Shown: in pieces, positions 8,101-17,000 of the stretch
How the letters are laid out: the number at the start of each line of letters is the position of its first letter
Numbering within the stretch: the stretch's first letter is position 1
DNA from: Shewanella hafniensis
GTDB lineage: Bacteria; Pseudomonadota; Gammaproteobacteria; Enterobacterales; Shewanellaceae
Direction of reading: 5' to 3'
DNA: 55,355 nucleotides
Assembly (NCBI RefSeq): GCF_019655335.1
Contig: NZ_BPFD01000025.1
Location: 1 to 55,355, forward strand
Notes under the pieces: model-generated
What the model saw: only the letters and a program-made list of their open reading frames with translations
What the model was told of the DNA's origin: nothing
Databases searched by the model: none
Program-made: the position numbers and the translations under genes

Positions 8101-8834
8101 TCAAACCCTTGGATAAGTTGGCTTTCACGGATCCACGCTTCAACGCGCTGCGGGTTTAAGCGTGAGCTGGGCGGATTAACTCCGTCTTCTTCTAAAATAG
8201 CGGCGATCATGGATTTGACCGTCTCCATCTTGCCTTCTTTGGAGTGCACCGCTTTGGCGAGTTTTTCGATGTGGCGCAGGGAATGCTCGCCCTCACACAG
8301 GGCAAATTGGCGTGCATAACCGCGTAGTTCGCTGCGGTTGCTACCCGTGCTTAATAGGGTGCGATCGTTTTGAATAATGGCGCGATATTCACGGGTGTTG
8401 AGTAAGTTAGTGGTGGCGATACCAGCACGTTTTAAATCACGGCCTAATTCCGCCATGGTGTGGCACAGAATAGTGTCGCCATTTTGCGATTTAATATAAT
8501 CGCTTAGCTCAAAACCTTTGGCGATAAAGCGATAGTTAACGCCCTTCCCATCGCCCGCAGAGGCCAACACGGCTTGATACAGTAAGCCATCGGCCTTTTG
8601 ATATTCGTAAATGATGTAGCTTGAATCGTGTGGCAAATACCAACGCTCGAAACTGTCGCGGGTCGAAGGCACCACGCGGCTTGGGTATTCACCATAAAAA
8701 ACAGGGACTAGACGTTGTAATGTCGTCTTACCCGAGGCGTTAGTACCACAAATGTTGGTATGGCCATTGAGGGCGAGTTCCACCACGCCCGGAAGGTGCG
8801 TATCAATCAGCACAATACGAATCAAGCTTGCCAT
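5160..8834 (-). CDS. jetC: JetC/MksB-like SMC ATPase of a Wadjet-type system
   Basis: This 1224-residue SMC-like protein has Walker A GTNASGKT at residues 30-37, then long heptad-rich coiled coil from about 200 to 1000 (many Glu/Lys/Gln/Leu repeats), and a C-terminal head with a signature-like SSSHGMAYLILC segment and Walker B IHWPIDE (Glu1150). The N-terminal context, GKTTLQRLVPVFYGEYPSR followed by YLPHDSSYIIYEY, is typical of MksB/JetC-type ATPases rather than chromosomal SMC or RecN. The proposed role is ATP-driven loop extrusion on foreign circular DNA, presenting it to the JetD nuclease. ATG at 8834 follows AAGGAAT. It is the first gene of a four-gene minus-strand operon (C-B-A-D order). 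Confidence 0.85.
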   Translation of the reverse strand: MASLIRIVLIDTHLPGVVELALNGHTNICGTNASGKTTLQRLVPVFYGEYPSRVVPSTRDSFERWYLPHDSSYIIYEYQKADGLLYQAVLASAGDGKGVNYRFIAKGFELSDYIKSQNGDTILCHTMAELGRDLKRAGIATTNLLNTREYRAIIQNDRTLLSTGSNRSELRGYARQFALCEGEHSLRHIEKLAKAVHSKEGKMETVKSMIAAILEEDGVNPPSSRLNPQRVEAWIRESQLIQGFEVIRPEFEKLEQEFNQLLSAEMRLSSLSRGYRNDETLEADRQDIQQTLSKELNLKLRLLDDEWKEQRDELNLDLSAAKGDVAKCEYELDAIEDQHSAFLDANIEQAKADLEMLPNWRTDVENLSERHKLQTEKHQDIEAAYNARRSKIGEQLNRELEGLHADQDKQREARDKQREVARTDIDALELQWRNQMDAGKASFSEQEYQFKLTAAELKLRVDGVTYTEEEKLSLAIFDERIHRADEEQESCNAKVERLSSDERKLRAKRDQANEALRIATLRVNERQTALDELHHMLFPQSHTLLEFLRKEAQGWEQSLGKVIAPELLHRTDLHPSLVNESSEAFFGVHLDLKAIDVPEYAASEQELRIRLSKAEEAHTSAEELQAEAESQLVAINGELDNLSRELTFARTAYKNSRDDLRRLFDEKRSEQEKINKALSERKAHAGQRLTQLDGELKQLKHQHELWLEEQKEQALEARMEKQAYWQEVIGALDNQLGQIKATIEGRRESAKIEQKACETWYKNELKSRGVDEDNILKLKQQIRELETKISRAEQRRSDVLRFDDWYQHTWLVRKPKLQTQLSDVKRAVSEIDQQLKAKTQDVKARRQQLETERKASDAAQVEASENLTKLRAVMRKLAELKLPNNHEEAQGSLGERLRQGEDLLLKRDYLMGSVKQYVEHFDSVIASKSGSGLAETWERAREESSFINDKGIRLLDYRKLVPQLEQLLNVIVPQSITALREQGRIFGVDLTAFYDVLADIDRRIASQSARITREVGEELFLDGVSESAVRIRSRISELEFWPELEQFVKAFKHWKADGFNGLPDEDYTNSMRRALDIIGRAALTGGISKLLEIELRLKEGNSDLIIRTDRQLNESSSHGMAYLILCKFLLAFTRLLRGRADVTIHWPIDELGTLHHTNVKKIFDACENNNICVLGAFPNPESEVLNLFANRYIINKQTKKLQVVKPKVNPIADMLSKRLSKEAI

Positions 8835-9205
8835 TTCATTCCTTATGCAAACGGGAGCGTCTTATCTAAGCTGCAGAAGCCTTCTACAGGACAAAGCAAA
8901 ACAATCCAAGAGGGCCACAGACCTTAACAAGCACGGTAAAAAAGTGCTGTTAAAATCATGGCCTAAAAATAGTGCCCCTAAAATAAGGCAATCGCGGTGT
9001 ATTGGCAATTAAGCGGCGCTGCACTAATGCCATGGCTCACAATCTTTACGCCTCGAATTAGGCCCAGAACTAAGCTCTTCTTTACGCCCAGAACTAAGCT
9101 CATAACTAAGCTACTAGCAAAGCCAATACTAACCGCCAATGATACGACAACTTAGCCCAAATAGGCGGCTAACAAAGCGGCAATTAGCGCAGTAAAAGGT
9201 AAATT
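8835..9205. other. Intergenic region between the Wadjet-like operon and ttrR
   Basis: About 370 bases between two minus-strand genes; it must hold the promoter of the jet-like operon. A hairpin-prone stretch, AACAAGCAC...GTGCTGTT (8928-8953, one bulge), and short tandem repeats at 9062-9112 are present. No promoter is clear enough to mark. Nothing resembling a gene is seen. Confidence 0.5.
9062..9112. repeat. Short tandem repeat, 24-bp period
   Basis: GCCCAGAACTAAGCTC occurs at 9062-9077 and again at 9086-9101, followed by a partial third copy (AACTAAGCTA, 9103-9112). It lies between the end of ttrR and the jet-like operon, and its role is unknown. Confidence 0.75.
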
Positions 9206-9826
9206 TTAGCGGTTATCTTCAAGGCGCAGGCGTTCGGCGATCCGGCTATAGATCAGCATCATTTCCGCCAGCGATCCCACTTGCATGCCTTTCATCAAAT
9301 TGGCGCGGTGGATCTCAACCGTGCGCATGGCGATACAAAGACTATCGGCGATCTCTTGGTTCTTCAGACCTTGGGCAATCAGGTTGAGTATCTCCCGCTC
9401 CCTTGGCGTGAGCGCTTGATACGTCTCAAGATACTGATTGTCTTGATGATGCGCCTTGGTATGTTCCAACGCTTTGACAACCGCTTCGGCTAACCTAGCG
9501 CCATCGGCGGGCTTTTGAAAAAAATCCACCGCACCGAGTTTAAGCGCTTCAACCGCCATAGGCACATCGCCATGTCCGGTGAGATAAATCACCGCTAACG
9601 GACTATTTTTGGCGACTAATTCAAGATGCAACTGCGGGCCGCTCAAACCTGGCATACGCACATCGACCAGTGCACAACCCGGCAGAGTTAAGTCCACAGT
9701 AGTAAAAAAGGCTTCGGCGCTATCAAAGTCGGTGATCTTAAGGCCATAACTTTCGAGCATAAAACGCAAGGAACGACGCACTGAGTCATCGTCATCGATT
9801 AAATACACAGGTAAGGCAAGACTCAT
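9206..9826 (-). CDS. ttrR: Tetrathionate response regulator TtrR (FixJ/NarL-type)
   Basis: This 206-residue response regulator has a receiver domain with acidic pocket DDDD at 11-14, phospho-acceptor Asp55 in ALVDVRMPG and Lys105 in FQKP, followed by a LuxR-type helix-turn-helix (LTPREREILNLIAQGLKNQE, 139-158). TtrR activates the tetrathionate reductase genes when phosphorylated by TtrS. The length equals that of Salmonella TtrR as I recall it. Its ATG overlaps the ttrS stop as TAATG, so the two are co-transcribed and coupled. The divergent ttrBCA genes across a short intergenic region support the specific name over a generic FixJ regulator. Confidence 0.9.
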   Translation of the reverse strand: MSLALPVYLIDDDDSVRRSLRFMLESYGLKITDFDSAEAFFTTVDLTLPGCALVDVRMPGLSGPQLHLELVAKNSPLAVIYLTGHGDVPMAVEALKLGAVDFFQKPADGARLAEAVVKALEHTKAHHQDNQYLETYQALTPREREILNLIAQGLKNQEIADSLCIAMRTVEIHRANLMKGMQVGSLAEMMLIYSRIAERLRLEDNR

Positions 9827-11844
9827 TAAAGTACTCCATTAGGTTCAGGTTTACGCGGTATAGCCACCTGCGCTTGGCAACCGCCACCCATAGCGCTTTC
9901 TAGGCTAAAGGTTCCGCCATGGCTCTCGGCAATATCGCGGCAAATCACTAAGCCTAAACCTAATCCCTCTGATTTAGTGGAATAAAAGGCTTGCATTAGC
10001 AGGCTGGTCTCTTCGGTTAACCCAGTGCCATTATCCGTGACTGTCAGCAAGAGTGTGCGTTCTTGATAGCGAAGATCGATATCGATCGTCGGAACATAGG
10101 GCTTATGCATTACGCTCTGTTCTGTGCCACTGGATTCAAGCTCTAACCGCTGAACGCAGGCGTCAAAGGCGTTTTTTAGCAAGTTAAGCAACAACTGCTG
10201 CATGCCAACTTCATCGAGGGACTGTAAATAGGGCTCACCGCTCACATTCACGGCAAGATTGATTTGATGTTGTTCAAACTCATAGGCAAGCAGTGGCACA
10301 GTATCATTGACCAACTCATGCAAATACAAAGGCTGTTTCGACACAGGTCGCTTCTTCAATAAATTACGTAAGCGACTGATAATATTGTCGGCCCGTGTGA
10401 CTTCCTGCTGGATCAGCGCCAATACCGATTGCAGTTCCTCAGGGCTCGTCCCCCGCTGTAATCGCACTTCGGCGCCATGGCAATAATGGCCAATCGCCGC
10501 CAAAGGTTGATTGAGTTCGTGGGAGAGGCTCGCGCCAAGCTCACCCGCAATCGCGATACGCTGAGCATGTTCCAGTAGCGCGCGGTTTTCATTGAGCTGG
10601 CGCTGAGTGTTAATCAACTCCCGGCCGCGACGGCTAAAACGATACTCCAACCAGAAATGGTACGCATTGAGCAGCACCAAAATCCCCAAAACAAACCAAG
10701 CCCATTGTTGATGTAACTTGACCCACTGCCACGCCCTTTGCCACCAAGGTGTTTGTAAGGGATGCATGTCGAGATCTTTGAGCAGTTGATCGATCGCCAG
10801 CTGACTCACTGCCGTGGTCCAACCCGCAGAATCAGCAGACTTAGCGGCGAGGTGATCTTCGGGCAACGCCAGCAGCGCTTGGGTCACGCTTTTAGCCAGA
10901 GACTGGGAGGCGCGATTGGTCTTCGCCATGGACCAGTTGGGATAGAGGCGAGTCGAGACTTGGCAATGAAATCCCACCGGAGTTTGGTTATCCAGCACCC
11001 GATAATGGCCGATATTAATCAGCCCTTCCGTTTGCATCTGCTCAAGCTGACACACAGGCACCACAGCTGCATCCAGTCGATTGTCTTTCGCCGTATTATC
11101 ACCACTTTTTTGATCGTCTAACTGATACAACAGATTATCTAGCGGGAACCCCAGCGGAATAATCTCACCCACAAAGCGAGGCAAATCTATGCCTTTTAGC
11201 TGCGCTTCGTAAACTAAGGTCAAGTAACCGCCGAAGGCATTTTTCGACACTATCCCGAGTCGACGTCCCTTGAGATCACTTAAGGTGTGATAGGGTGAAT
11301 CGGCGCGCACCACCAGCGCCGAACCCACTTGCATCGCCGCACCATTATTTAACGGACTGCGCAGAGTCGCCAACCAAGTGAGGGAATATTGCCGCGCCAG
11401 CATCACGGACTGCCCAGGGTTGGTAATTACAAAATCAAGCCCTTGAGTTTCAACGCCCTTAGCGAGCTCATCGAGGGTGAGAGGATGTAACCTAAAGTAA
11501 CTGTTGGGAATTTGGGTTTCGAGCCACCCCATCAAAGGTTGCCAGCGGTTGATGGTCGCCTTATAACCGCGGATGGCTAACACGCCAACATCGACCACTT
11601 GATAACTGGGCTCTTCGATAGCAACTTGAGCGACAACCTCAGAGTCAGTTAACCCCGAATGTACGCTTTGATTCAGTGGCTCCGCAGCAAACACCTTAAC
11701 TGAAGCCAGCAAGCATAGGAATAACACTGCGTTCCTTGGCTTTTTTCTCGGTATTGCCACGGAATGTAGAGTGCTCAGAATCGATAACGGCCACTTGACC
11801 GATACAGCTAAGCGAAACACAGTTTTCATCATCCTCAATAACAT
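9826..11844 (-). CDS. ttrS: Tetrathionate sensor histidine kinase TtrS
   Basis: This membrane kinase senses tetrathionate in the periplasm. The N-terminus carries a hydrophobic export signal (NAVLFLCLLASVKVFA). About 300 residues of periplasmic phosphate/phosphonate-binding-like fold follow (VGVLAIRGY..., DFVITNPGQSVML, LKGRRLGIVSKNAFGG), then a membrane segment (WAWFVLGILVLLNAYHFW), the H-box SLSHELNQPLAAIGH and a HATPase domain (NLLKNAFDAC, DNGTGL, GLGLGLVICRDIAESHGG). The start is uncertain. A GTG at 11871 is possible, but ATG 11844 is preferred because AAAGGA lies suitably before it. ttrS is followed by ttrR in a coupled pair, divergent from ttrBCA. Confidence 0.9.
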   Translation of the reverse strand: MLLRMMKTVFRLAVSVKWPLSILSTLHSVAIPRKKPRNAVLFLCLLASVKVFAAEPLNQSVHSGLTDSEVVAQVAIEEPSYQVVDVGVLAIRGYKATINRWQPLMGWLETQIPNSYFRLHPLTLDELAKGVETQGLDFVITNPGQSVMLARQYSLTWLATLRSPLNNGAAMQVGSALVVRADSPYHTLSDLKGRRLGIVSKNAFGGYLTLVYEAQLKGIDLPRFVGEIIPLGFPLDNLLYQLDDQKSGDNTAKDNRLDAAVVPVCQLEQMQTEGLINIGHYRVLDNQTPVGFHCQVSTRLYPNWSMAKTNRASQSLAKSVTQALLALPEDHLAAKSADSAGWTTAVSQLAIDQLLKDLDMHPLQTPWWQRAWQWVKLHQQWAWFVLGILVLLNAYHFWLEYRFSRRGRELINTQRQLNENRALLEHAQRIAIAGELGASLSHELNQPLAAIGHYCHGAEVRLQRGTSPEELQSVLALIQQEVTRADNIISRLRNLLKKRPVSKQPLYLHELVNDTVPLLAYEFEQHQINLAVNVSGEPYLQSLDEVGMQQLLLNLLKNAFDACVQRLELESSGTEQSVMHKPYVPTIDIDLRYQERTLLLTVTDNGTGLTEETSLLMQAFYSTKSEGLGLGLVICRDIAESHGGTFSLESAMGGGCQAQVAIPRKPEPNGVL

Positions 11845-11971
11845 GAAGTGCAATCCTTTATCCCCAGTCACTCACACTAAAATCAAGTCCAACTCAAGCT
11901 AAGAAAAGGCCAAACTCAAGTAATAAAAAATAAAACCCTAGCATTTTGAAGGCTATTCTAACGGATATTTG

Positions 11972-11985
11972 TTGCGCTAGATCAA
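11972..11985. promoter_or_regulatory. FNR/CRP-family-like site between ttrS and ttrB
   Basis: TTGCGCTAGATCAA matches the FNR consensus TTGAT-N4-ATCAA with a perfect right half and a partial left half. It lies in the divergent ttrS/ttrB intergenic region, about 140 bases upstream of the ttrB start. Anaerobic FNR-type control of ttr genes is known in Salmonella; in Shewanella the regulator could be EtrA or CRP. This is a match by eye. Confidence 0.5.
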
Positions 11986-12125
11986 GTCCACACCCGATAT
12001 GTGGAAAACCACTATAGTTATGCCGCCTCGCCTTTTACAGAATGCCTGTAAACCTCGCCATAAACCTTAACGCTAGGTCTATGAGCCAGTTTATTCGCCA
12101 TCTGCAAGTAGTGAAGGAAATCTGT

Positions 12126-12908
12126 ATGGACAAGAGTAAACGTCAGTTTCTCGGCAAAATGGCCAGCGTCAGTGTTGGCGTCGCACTCATCCCTGTCGTG
12201 CAAGTGTATGCACAGGATGATAAGCGCAGCCCTCAAATGCACAGTGCCATCGAAGGCCAAGTGGGTAAACGTTACGGTATGGTAATTGACTTGCGCCGCT
12301 GTGTGGGCTGCCAAGCCTGTACTGTCGCTTGCACTATCGAGAATCAACCGCCCCTCGGGCAATTTCGCACCACAGTGCAGCAGTATGAAGTCTCACAGCA
12401 GGAAGATACCACGCCGCCTGCGTTTTTAATGCTGCCAAGACTTTGTAATCACTGCGAAAACCCGCCCTGCATCCCAGTTTGTCCTACGGGCGCGACCTTC
12501 CAGCGCAAGGACGGCATAGTGGTCGTCAACAATGAATGGTGTGTTGGCTGTGGCTATTGCGTACAAGCCTGCCCCTATGATGCGCGCTTTATCAACCACG
12601 ACACCAATACCGCCGACAAATGTACCTTCTGCGCCCACAGGTTAGATGCAGGGTTACTGCCCGCCTGTGTCGAAACCTGCGTAGGAGAAGCCCGTGTGAT
12701 TGGCGATCTGAATAATCCCAACAGCCAGATAAGCCAACTGCTTGCCGCCAACAAAACCGATATCAAGGTGCTCAAACCGACGGCCAACACTGCGCCACGG
12801 GTATTCTACATCGGCATGAGCAGCGCTTTTGAGCACAAGATTAGCGGCCAAGCCCCCGTTAGAACCTTACTTACCGATACTGGCGTGGAGATCCACCATG
12901 GTCATTAA
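12126..12908 (+). CDS. ttrB: Tetrathionate reductase iron-sulfur subunit TtrB
   Basis: This 260-residue ferredoxin-like electron-transfer subunit passes electrons from TtrC to TtrA. Four cysteine groups for four [4Fe-4S] clusters are visible: CVGCQACTVAC, CNHCENPPCIPVC, CVGCGYCVQAC and CTFCAHRL...CVETC. The N-terminus DKSKRQFLGK with a following hydrophobic stretch is a Tat signal in which the first of the two arginines is lysine (KR). A natural KR Tat signal has been described for Salmonella TtrB. ATG 12126 follows AAGGAAA and is preferred over upstream starts because it begins the Tat peptide directly. The stop overlaps ttrC by 11 bases. Confidence 0.95.
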   Translation: MDKSKRQFLGKMASVSVGVALIPVVQVYAQDDKRSPQMHSAIEGQVGKRYGMVIDLRRCVGCQACTVACTIENQPPLGQFRTTVQQYEVSQQEDTTPPAFLMLPRLCNHCENPPCIPVCPTGATFQRKDGIVVVNNEWCVGCGYCVQACPYDARFINHDTNTADKCTFCAHRLDAGLLPACVETCVGEARVIGDLNNPNSQISQLLAANKTDIKVLKPTANTAPRVFYIGMSSAFEHKISGQAPVRTLLTDTGVEIHHGH

Positions 12909-13980
12909 AGAAATCTTTACCCCAGATATCGCCATTACTTGGCTACCTTGGGCAGTGCAATACTTTTTTATGATGGGGCTCGCCTACGCCAGCGTATGGG
13001 TAGCGACAATACACTTGTTTAGCCAACCCAAACCCGATGACAGATTGCTGAAGCTCTGCGCCTGTTTAATGTTAACCGCAGGCATAGTCGCCCCTATCGC
13101 CTTACTCGCCGATTTACACCAACCGCTGCGGGCTTGGCATTTTTATGCGCAAGTTCGCCCTGATTCTTGGATGTGGTATGGCGCCTTTTTACTGCCCGTA
13201 TTCTCGGGCACCAGCGCAGTGTTTGCTTGGCTGCTATTGCGTCAATATCTGCCTAAGCACACCACGAATCAAGACTCAGATTGGGTGAATAAAATAGGCC
13301 AATTACTGAGATTCGGTGATTGGAACAGTGACAAATTCATCAAGCCGATCGCACTGCTCACGGCCCTGAGTGCCTGCAGTATCGCCCTCTACACTGGCAT
13401 GGAAACCATGGCCATTAAGGCGCGGCCATTGTGGCATACCTATTGGCTGCCACCTTTGATGGCAATGAGTGCCCTGCTCGCCGCCTGCGGCACTTTGGTG
13501 GTACTGAATCGACTATTAAAGGGCTACCAACAGCGCACCCAAGACAGCCTATTACTCTGGGTAAGAGCCAGCTTTAGTCTATTCGCCCTATGCCTTATCG
13601 GCTGGGCGTTATTCGATAAGGGCTCGGCTCCTGAAGCCGCGTTATTGCTTGAAACCAGCCCAAGTTGGCAACTGGCTGCGATTTGGGTGCTAGTCACCCT
13701 CGCCGTGCTGGCACTGATGCTCGCCATTCGTCACTTACCCAATGTTGCAATGCTAATCGTCAGCCTCACGGCCATTCATCTCGCGTGGGGATTTCGCTGG
13801 ATAGTGTTAATCCAAGCGCAAACCGATCCTAAATACGGCGCAGGGACTTACCTCTATCAACTGCCTTGGGGACCCGAAGGGCTATTAGGCATAGCCGGCA
13901 CCTTCGGTCTTTGGCTGGCATTAATGGCGCTGGTCTCCGAACTTATTCGCCACACGCCTGCGGCAAAACTTGCTCGCTGA
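12898..13980 (+). CDS. ttrC: Tetrathionate reductase membrane subunit TtrC (NrfD/PsrC family)
   Basis: This 360-residue integral membrane quinol-oxidising anchor has about nine hydrophobic segments, e.g. WAVQYFFMMGLAYASVWVAT, LMLTAGIVAPIALLADL, ALLTALSACSIALYTGMETM and LAAIWVLVTLAVLALMLAIR. The DLHQP motif after the second to third segment is typical of NrfD/PsrC proteins. It takes electrons from menaquinol and hands them to TtrB. ATG 12898 lies inside the end of ttrB (11-base overlap), indicating translational coupling. Upstream in-frame starts (from 12829) lie within ttrB and lack support. Confidence 0.93.
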   Translation: MVIKEIFTPDIAITWLPWAVQYFFMMGLAYASVWVATIHLFSQPKPDDRLLKLCACLMLTAGIVAPIALLADLHQPLRAWHFYAQVRPDSWMWYGAFLLPVFSGTSAVFAWLLLRQYLPKHTTNQDSDWVNKIGQLLRFGDWNSDKFIKPIALLTALSACSIALYTGMETMAIKARPLWHTYWLPPLMAMSALLAACGTLVVLNRLLKGYQQRTQDSLLLWVRASFSLFALCLIGWALFDKGSAPEAALLLETSPSWQLAAIWVLVTLAVLALMLAIRHLPNVAMLIVSLTAIHLAWGFRWIVLIQAQTDPKYGAGTYLYQLPWGPEGLLGIAGTFGLWLALMALVSELIRHTPAAKLAR

Positions 13981-14015
13981 GCACCCAATTAGTTTACAGA
14001 ATGAAGGAGTCCATC

Positions 14016-17000
14016 ATGGATAAGAGTAAACGTCGTTTTATCAAAGGGGCCGCTGTCACGGGTGGTGTGGGATTGTTTGCCGCGGGTTATAGCCATACGT
14101 TAGCGCAAATGGGCAAAGGTGTCGTCAATGGCACGTCAGGGAAACCGACCCAAGATCCGCTGCATGGCAATTCCTTAGCGCCTGAATACAAAGTCGATTT
14201 ACAGTCAGGTCAGCTGATCAGCAATGACGATCAGCGCGTCGCCAATACTATGTGCTTAGGTTGCTGGACCAAATGCGGCGTGCGCGCTCGTATCGATCAA
14301 AAAACCGATAAGATCATCCGCATCAGCGGTAATCCTTATCACCCGTTGTCATCGCGGGAACATATCGATTTCGATACGCCAATCAAAACCGCCTTTGTTG
14401 GGCTTAGCGCCTTTCAAGAACAAGGTCTACAGGGGCGTTCCACCGCCTGCGCTCGCGGTAATGCCATGCTAGAACAATTAGATAGCCCGCATCGTGTTAC
14501 CCAATGTCTTAAGCGCGTGGGTAAGCGCGGCAGTGGCCAATGGCAGAGCATTAGCTTTGAGCAATTGCTGAATGAAGTCGTCGAAGGCGGTGATTTATTT
14601 GGTGAGGGGCAAGTCGAAGGCTTAAGAGCGATTCGTGATATCACCACACCGCTCGATACCAATAATCCAGAATACGGCCCTAAGGCCAACCAGTTACTGG
14701 TCTCGAACGCCTCCGATGAAGGCCGCGATGCCATTATCAAACGTTTTACCTTCAACAGCTTTGGCACGCGAAACTTTGCCAACCATGGTGCCTATTGCGG
14801 GTTTACCTACCGCGCTGGTGCAGGCGCTTTATTGGATGATTTGAAAAAATACGCCCACTTGAAGCCCGATTGGGACCATAGCGAATTTTTACTCTTTATC
14901 GGCACCTCGCCGCAGCAATCGGGCAATCCCTTTAAACGCCAAGCGAGACAACTGGCAAACGCGCGGGTGAATAACACCAATTTCAGTTATGTGGTGGTGT
15001 CGCCCATGTTGCCCAATACCTCGAATCAACCTTGCGCGGGTAACAATACTTGGCTGCCGATCCGCCCCGCCACCGACTCGGCCCTCGCCATGGGCATGTT
15101 GCGCTGGATTATCGATAACCAGCGCTATGCCGCCGATTTTTTGAGTGCGCCCAATGTCGATGCCGCAAAAGCATCAGGTTACCGTGGCTTCAGTAACGCA
15201 GGCTTTTTGATAATCAGCGAGCCCACCCATCCAAGATATGGCCAATATCTCTTTGCCAGCGATCTTGGCTTACCTTTCGACGGCAAAGCCTATGGCGAGC
15301 AGGACTCGCAGTTGGTTGTCGATGCCGCGAGTGGCGAGGTAGTTTTTGCTAGCCAAAGTCAAAAAGCCAAGCTCGACGTTAATCAAAGTGTCGACACACC
15401 TAAAGGCACGATTGCGGTTAAATCTAGCTTCCAACTGTTAAGTGAAGCGGCGCACAGCTTCGAGATGGCACACTATGCCAAGGAGTGCGATATCAGCGAA
15501 GCGCAGATTATTGCTCTCGCAGATAAGTTTACCAGCCATGGCACTAAGGCCGCGGTGATCTCCCACGGCGGCACAATGAGCGCCAATGGTTTCTATAGCG
15601 CGTGGGCGATCATGATGCTCAACGCTATGATAGGTAACATCAATTTGAAGGGCGGTGCATTAGCTTCCGGCGGTTCATTCCCAGCCTTTGGTAAAGGCCC
15701 AAGGTATAATCTGCAGGAGTTTGACGGCATGGTCGAACCTAAGGGCGTATTCCTATCGCGCTCTAAATTCCCCTACGAGAAAACCTCAGAGTATCGCCGT
15801 AAAGTCGAAGCGGGCGAATCGCCTTATCCCGCCAAGGAGCCTTGGTTTCCGATTTCATCGCCCTTGCTTGGCGAACATTTAACCGCGGCGGTGCACGGTT
15901 ATCCCTATCGACTCAAAGCATGGATTAACCACATGGGCAATCCGATTTATGGTCAAGCGGGTTTAGGGGAAGCTATTGGTGAACAACTGAAAGATCCTAA
16001 GGTGCTGCCGCTGTTTATCAGCATCGACAGCTTTATTAACGAAACCTCGGCGCTATCGGATTACATAGTGCCCGACACCTTAACGTACGAGTCTTGGGGC
16101 TGGACCTCAGCATGGCAAGGCACACTAACCAAAGTTGCCACAGGTCGTTGGCCGATTGTCGAGCCAAGAGTCGCGAAAATGGCCAGTGGTGATGTGGTGT
16201 GCATGGAGTCTTTCTTGAGCCAAGTGGCGATGAAGTTGCAACTACCCGGCTTTGGCGAAAATGCCGTTAAGGCCGCCGATGGCAGCTTACATCCGTTAAC
16301 GCGCGCAGCGGATTACTCACTCTACGGCGCCGCCAACGTGGCCTATTTGGGTAAAGCCGTCGCCGATATCAACGCCGAGGACATGTATCTTAGCGGTGTA
16401 AGCCGCATTCAAAGTGAGCTCAATACCAGACTCACGCCTGATGAAGTCAAAAAAGTCAGTTACTTATTTGCCCGCGGCGGCCGTTTTGAAGAAATGCGCG
16501 GCGCGCGCGATGACGCGGGGAATCCGAGTAAAGTCTGGCCTAAACCTATGATGCTGTGGAATCCCGACGTCGGCAGTCGTCGCAACAGTCTCACAGGAGA
16601 ATTTATGAGTGGTTGTCCGCGCTTATATCAACCCGCCTTGGCCGATGGTACGCCGCTCGATAAGGCGTTTGATAAGTCACAGTGGCCATTGCTGATCAGC
16701 AGCTACAAATCCCATACCATGAGTTCTATGAGTATTGGCTCGGATCGTTTGCGCCAAGTGCACCCTAATAATCCGGTGCGACTGAACGAGAAAACCGCCA
16801 CTCGCCTTGGCATCAGCACGGGCGACACGGTAAAAATCAGCACGCCCAACGGCAGCGTGATTGCCTTGGTGGAATGTGTTGCCGGAGTGCACCCAGACTG
16901 CATCGCTATCGAACACGGTTATGGTCATAAGGAACTCGGCGCGCGTGACACTGTGATTGACGAGATTAAAATCGTCGCCAATCCGCTGATCCGAGTAGGG

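Noticed and set aside
12042..12125. Longer ttrB start at 12042
   Set aside because: The 28 extra residues lack a ribosome site and would hide the Tat signal that begins at 12126.
13866..14015. Longer ttrA start at 13866
   Set aside because: The extension lies inside ttrC in another frame; the Tat signal and AAGGAG support 14016.
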